Shown here: in pieces, positions 31,995-35,527 of the stretch
How positions within the stretch are numbered: position 1 is the stretch's first letter
Layout of the letters: each line of letters opens with the position of its first letter
NCBI GenBank assembly: GCA_900546625.1
Contig: URDU01000030.1
Coordinates: 1 to 35,527 of the forward strand
Length of the DNA stretch: 35,527 nucleotides
Source of the DNA: an uncultured Lachnobacterium sp.
GTDB taxonomy: Bacteria; Bacillota; Clostridia; Lachnospirales; Lachnospiraceae
Reading direction: 5' to 3'
Program-made: the position numbers and the translations under genes
The notes under the pieces: model-generated
What the model was told of the DNA's origin: nothing
Seen by the model: the letters and a program-made list of their open reading frames with translations, nothing else
Database searches by the model: none

Positions 31995-32087
31995 GCATAG
32001 AAAACCTAAAAGCATAATACATAATATTTTTGATTTTTTGTAACGAATCTAATAAACCATTCTCTTATCTATATAAGGGGGGATATT

Positions 32088-32768
32088 ATGCATTACATTG
32101 AAGTGAAAAATGTATCACAAATTTATTCAGTTGGGAACGAACCTGTCAATGCGCTTACTAATATTTCTTTTGCTATTGAAAAAGGTGAGTTTATAGCTGT
32201 GACTGGCCCATCAGGGTGTGGAAAATCGACATTGCTACATATGATTGGTGGATTAAGTAAACCATCTTCAGGACAGATATTGAATTGTGGCGTATCATTA
32301 TATGAAAAACGAAATTCTGAAATATCGCTATTTCGTCGTCGAGAAGTGGGCATAGTCTATCAATTTTATAATCTCGTTCCGGAATTAACAGCAAGGGAGA
32401 ATCTGCTGCTTCCTGCACTGATGGATGGTAAAAGCGTAGATCAAAGAGAAGTTAAGAAAATACTGACGATTTTGGGAATGGAAAACAAGGCAAATTTTTA
32501 TCCGGGTCAGCTTTCTGGTGGTCAACAGCAAAAAATAGCCATTGGCAGAGCATTAATCAATCATCCTAAACTCTTATTAGCAGATGAACCTACTGGCAAT
32601 TTAGACTCTGCAAAACGTGATGAACTTTTACAGCTTTTACGTTATATGAACGAACAGGAAGAAATGACAATTCTTGTGGTTACTCATGATTCCGTTGTTG
32701 CACAAAAAGCAAATAGGGTACTTCATATGATGGATGGGAAAATAGTCAATGACGAGGTGATTGTATGA
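32088..32768 (+). CDS. ABC transporter ATP-binding protein (second system)
   Basis: The product is 226 residues. Walker A is GPSGCGKS (40-47), the Q-loop region YQFYNLVPE, signature LSGGQQQK, and Walker B LLADEPTGNLD. It is similar along its length to the ATPase at 21616, including the FRRREVGIVYQFYNL tract, but AT-rich in codon use, so it is a separate import rather than a recent copy. An AAGGGGGGA site precedes the ATG. It overlaps the following permease start by four bases. That permease appears broken, so the transporter may no longer work. Confidence 0.9.
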   Translation: MHYIEVKNVSQIYSVGNEPVNALTNISFAIEKGEFIAVTGPSGCGKSTLLHMIGGLSKPSSGQILNCGVSLYEKRNSEISLFRRREVGIVYQFYNLVPELTARENLLLPALMDGKSVDQREVKKILTILGMENKANFYPGQLSGGQQQKIAIGRALINHPKLLLADEPTGNLDSAKRDELLQLLRYMNEQEEMTILVVTHDSVVAQKANRVLHMMDGKIVNDEVIV

Positions 32769-33821
32769 GGTGGGGATTTTTATGGTTAACTTTACGCTTG
32801 ATAATGAAACAACGTTTGCGTACCATAACTTTATTTTGCGGTATTTTTTTCTCTAGTTTTTTACTTAACGCTTTTGGAAGTTTGGGGTATTACTTTTGGA
32901 CACAAGTACATGAAGGAAATTCCGACACAAGTACATTTAATTCTACCGAATTAGCATTGACTGTATTGGCGGTGATACTTCTAACAATAGTTTTGGTATG
33001 TTCTGCAGTTCTTTTTCATAATTTATTTGCTTTGACATTTTTTCAAAAATGGCATAGTCTTGGACGTTTAATTACGCTGGGAGCAACGTGGCAGCAACTT
33101 TTTCTTATGGTGGTAATAGAGATAGGCATTATATACTGCATTGCAGTACCATTAGGTTTGATTGTTACAATTGTTTTGGAGAAGAGTATTTCTATACCTG
33201 TAGAAATTCCCTGGTGGATAATTTGCAGTATTTTTTGTTGGTTATTGATAGTTTCTTGCATTTGTGGTTTGCGTCCGGTACATAAGGCAATGAAAACTCC
33301 CATTGCTTTATCAAGAACAAGTAAGTCTGTAACAATTCATTCCAGACAGGATAAGTTCGGAAAGCATTACAATTCTTTTGCTATTTTCATGGCCGGAAAA
33401 TACCGCTCAGCAAATCGAGGACATTACATCCGTATTGTCATTACGCTGATTACTGTAATGATATTGTATATTGGTAAATGTTTTTAGTACCATTGTCTTT
33501 CAGTATATTGACAGGAAACGTGGTCTGGCAATGTTATGGTCATTAGGGCAAACAAAACAAGGTTTACTGCGAATTCTAATTCTGGAAACAGCACGTAGCT
33601 TTTTTCTTGCAGCATTGATTGGAATTCCGGTATCATGCTTATTATGCTATAATGTATATCAGGTTCTTCGCTCTACGTGGCGTATTCGGTTTATGTTGCC
33701 ATTGAAGCAAATTTTTTTGTTGATTGTTGCGATGATTACAGCAACCCTGGTTGCAATGATAGTAGAATGGTGTTGTATGAAACGTCAGAATTTTTTACAG
33801 AACATTAAGGATGAAATATAA
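32765..33821 (+). pseudogene. FtsX-like permease with internal deletion and frameshift
   Basis: Two adjoining frames together encode what remains of a BceB/FtsX-type permease. The first (32765-33487, 240 aa) has a helix, a short loop, three helices with LGRLITLGATWQQLF and then the next helix (VITLITVMILYI), before ending GKCF. The second (from about 33471 to 33821) resumes with NVFSTIVFQYIDRKRGLAML and WSLGQTKQGLL, the second FtsX motif, and finishes normally. Compared with the usual 600-plus residues, the large second extracytoplasmic domain and one helix are missing, and the join is out of frame. A sequencing error alone would not restore the missing domain. Confidence 0.75.
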
Positions 33822-33841
33822 CTTACGGAAGGAGGCAGCAA

Positions 33842-34342
33842 ATGGAATCATTTGAAGAAATTTATTCTTTATACTTCAAAGATATTTATAGATATGTATT
33901 ATCTCTTTGCCGAAACTCCGAGCAAGCAGAAGAAATTACGCAGGAAACTTTTTTTCAAGCAATGAAAAGTATTTCATCCTTTCGTGGTGATTGTAAAATG
34001 ACAGTGTGGTTATGTCAGATTGCAAAACATCTTTACTTTGCTCAAAAGCGAAAGGAGAAACATAGTGCGATAATGACATTAGATGAAGTGTCAGATCATT
34101 TACCAGACACCACATCCCAGCCATTGGAGTTGAGAATAGCAGATGAGACTGATGCTATGCGTATTCTTGAATATTTACATGATATAGAAGAACCTTATAA
34201 GGAAGTGTTTATGTTACGAGTTTTTGGTGAATTGTCATTCAAAAAAATATCAGGAATTTTTGGAAAAACAGAAAGTTGGGCGAGAGTGACTTATCATCGG
34301 GCCAAAGTTAAAATTCTAAATGAAATGGAGGGAAAACAATGA
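33842..34342 (+). CDS. ECF-type RNA polymerase sigma factor
   Basis: The product is 166 residues. Region 2 covers about residues 5-70 (LYFKDIYRYVLSLCRNSEQAEEITQETFFQAMKS), and region 4 about 105-160, with YKEVFMLRVFGELSFKKIS and an HTH of the form FGKTESWARVTYHRAK. No region 1 or 3 is present, as in all ECF factors. It has an AAGGAGG site. The anti-sigma gene overlaps its stop by four bases (ATGA), so the two are translationally coupled. It follows the broken ABC permease and may have controlled that transporter. Confidence 0.92.
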   Translation: MESFEEIYSLYFKDIYRYVLSLCRNSEQAEEITQETFFQAMKSISSFRGDCKMTVWLCQIAKHLYFAQKRKEKHSAIMTLDEVSDHLPDTTSQPLELRIADETDAMRILEYLHDIEEPYKEVFMLRVFGELSFKKISGIFGKTESWARVTYHRAKVKILNEMEGKQ

Positions 34343-34959
34343 CAAGAATTTCATGTGAGGTAGCCAGAGATTTATTACCTTTGTACTGTGATGATGTATG
34401 TTCACAAGAAAGTCGTATTCTTATAGAGGAACATCTTAAAAATTGTTCAGATTGTGATGCCTTATTGAAAAAGATGAAAATGGAATGTAGTGTTTCAACG
34501 GAACAAGAAATGCATGATGAAGAACTTGTAAAAGCAATGGCATCAGGATGGAAAAAATCCGTAAAAAATGGTTTTATAAAAGGTGTATTAGCCACATCCA
34601 TTATGTGTTTATGCTTGGTTGGAGGATATTGGGGATTAACACGTTGGATTCTCACTTCTGTTCCTAGTGCTAATATACAGGCAAATGTAGTGAGTGTGAC
34701 GGATGAACATGTAAAGATTATTCTGGAAGCAACAGATGGAAAAAAAGTTCTAACCAATGCTATGGTAGTGGAAGATTCGGGAAAGCTCTATTTGCTTGAA
34801 AAGAGGGGAGTTATTGCGATACAAAATGGCGATGATGAAAATTGGGCTGCAACTTATACTCTACCTAAAATACAAAAAACGGAAGACGGGGAAAGCATAC
34901 ACATAAAAGAAATTTATTACGGAACTGAAAATGATAATATCCTGATTTGGAGCGAATAA
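34339..34959 (+). CDS. Zinc-finger (ZAS/HC2) anti-sigma factor, membrane-bound
   Basis: The product is 206 residues. The N-terminal anti-sigma zinc domain has Cys6 and the H-x3-C-x2-C motif in EEHLKNCSDC (H32, C36, C39). A single membrane helix lies at about 79-100, and the remainder (about 105-206) would be outside the cell. It should hold the ECF sigma factor encoded just upstream at the membrane until an external signal releases it. The C-terminal part has no sensor domain I recognise. Confidence 0.88.
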   Translation: MTRISCEVARDLLPLYCDDVCSQESRILIEEHLKNCSDCDALLKKMKMECSVSTEQEMHDEELVKAMASGWKKSVKNGFIKGVLATSIMCLCLVGGYWGLTRWILTSVPSANIQANVVSVTDEHVKIILEATDGKKVLTNAMVVEDSGKLYLLEKRGVIAIQNGDDENWAATYTLPKIQKTEDGESIHIKEIYYGTENDNILIWSE

Positions 34960-35067
34960 GTAAATAATTAAGTTATTCGTGTGGAAGAGCGTGGGTAACC
35001 CTTGAAGTCGTAGAGTAAATTGTATTGATTGTAATTAATAACAGTATTAATTTCTGGAGGTGAGAAT

Positions 35068-35382
35068 GTGAAGAAATTTAAAAAGATGTTGCCATATTTA
35101 ATAGTTAACGTGATTGCCTTTTATTTAACACCGTTTCTGATTAAGGATACTGGAAGCGGTATGTTGATTTTGCTAATTGGTTTCCCGATTATATGTTTTA
35201 TAGTAGCTTTGATTTACGGGATAAAAAACTCATTTAATTGGATTTATTCCTTGCTTGTAATGTTGTTGTTTGTACCAACTATTTTTATCTTCTATAACGA
35301 AAGTGCAACAATATATATATTGGCTTACGGTATTATTTCAGCATTCGGGAATGTTCTAGGAGATAACAAAACTGGGATATGA
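35068..35382 (+). CDS. Small three-span membrane protein
   Basis: The product is 104 residues with a GTG start supported by GGAGG at 35056-35060, seven bases upstream; an ATG at 35066 is out of frame. Three or four hydrophobic segments cover about 8-25, 30-48, 55-75 and 80-98. No family recognised. It resembles the many small integral membrane proteins found in clostridial genomes. About 108 bases separate it from the anti-sigma gene, with no clear promoter. Confidence 0.65.
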   Translation: MKKFKKMLPYLIVNVIAFYLTPFLIKDTGSGMLILLIGFPIICFIVALIYGIKNSFNWIYSLLVMLLFVPTIFIFYNESATIYILAYGIISAFGNVLGDNKTGI

Positions 35383-35527
35383 AATCCGTCGGAATTTTTA
35401 TAATAAAGTTCTAATAGTTTGACTAGGAGATGAGGAACAGCGTCTGTTTAAGAAAATTCAGAATTTAATTCAGAAAGCTTCCTGTATAATTTAAATAGGT
35501 CAAGGGATTGACGAAAAAAATACCTCA
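35383..35527 (+). other. Right-edge stretch with a C-terminal gene remnant
   Basis: An open frame at 35423-35494 reads LGDEEQRLFKKIQNLIQKAS then CII and a stop. It has no start codon and looks like the tail of a lost gene. Nothing else in these bases is recognisable. Confidence 0.3.

Noticed and set aside
32039..32068. TGTAAC-containing stretch before the second ABC ATPase as a possible ECF sigma promoter
   Set aside because: Only the first hexamer is suggestive; no recognisable -10 element at the right spacing could be confirmed by eye.

Overview
The window looks like a chromosomal segment from a gut Lachnospiraceae bacterium (Clostridia, Agathobacter/Eubacterium rectale or Roseburia type). 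I infer this from the gene families, the strong AGGAGG-type ribosome binding sites, the asnA/hslO/nadE/feoAB proteins and the Agr-like peptide signalling genes. No rRNA, tRNA, CRISPR array or intact insertion sequence was recognised. Gene functions rest on motifs read by eye; no database search was run.

Layout. (1) Positions 1-7840 are AT-rich and accessory in character. They hold an uncharacterised protein, a secreted P-domain-like protein, a secreted matrixin-type zinc protease and a lipoprotein. A complete Agr-like quorum-sensing set follows in the order response regulator (LytTR), GHKL kinase, AgrB protease and an AgrD pro-peptide of only 50 residues. Two further membrane/secreted ORFs end this part, the last apparently cut short at the junction with the next region. 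(2) Positions about 7841-31946 are richer in GC and look like ordinary chromosome: a membrane protein; a methyltransferase-hslO-nadE-C39 peptidase operon; asnA; a run with a rhodanese-TtcA fusion, a DUF2974-like hydrolase, TcdA, a Lon-like AAA ATPase and an aminotransferase; a two-component/ABC transporter module; a FeoA-FeoB fusion; an aldose epimerase-like protein; and a minus-strand HAD phosphatase plus SprT-like pair. (3) Positions about 32088-35527 are again AT-rich: an ABC ATPase, a permease with an apparent internal deletion and frameshift, an ECF sigma factor with its anti-sigma factor, and a small membrane protein.

The most interesting signal is in region 1. Three non-coding sites carry the same bipartite direct repeat (TTTCTGCAA-like half-sites, 20-bp period). 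At all three the -10 hexamer begins exactly 29 nt after the end of the second half-site. They lie in front of the 390-1034 gene that heads the secreted-protein cluster, in front of the response regulator/kinase pair, and in front of agrBD. This is what a LytTR-family regulator controlling its own circuit plus a secreted protease cluster should look like. I infer a self-contained quorum-sensing switch: AgrD is matured by AgrB, probably to a thiolactone with ring Cys-Leu-Gly-Ile-Phe, sensed by the kinase, and the regulator activates three promoters. A fourth, degenerate site may sit in front of the matrixin gene.
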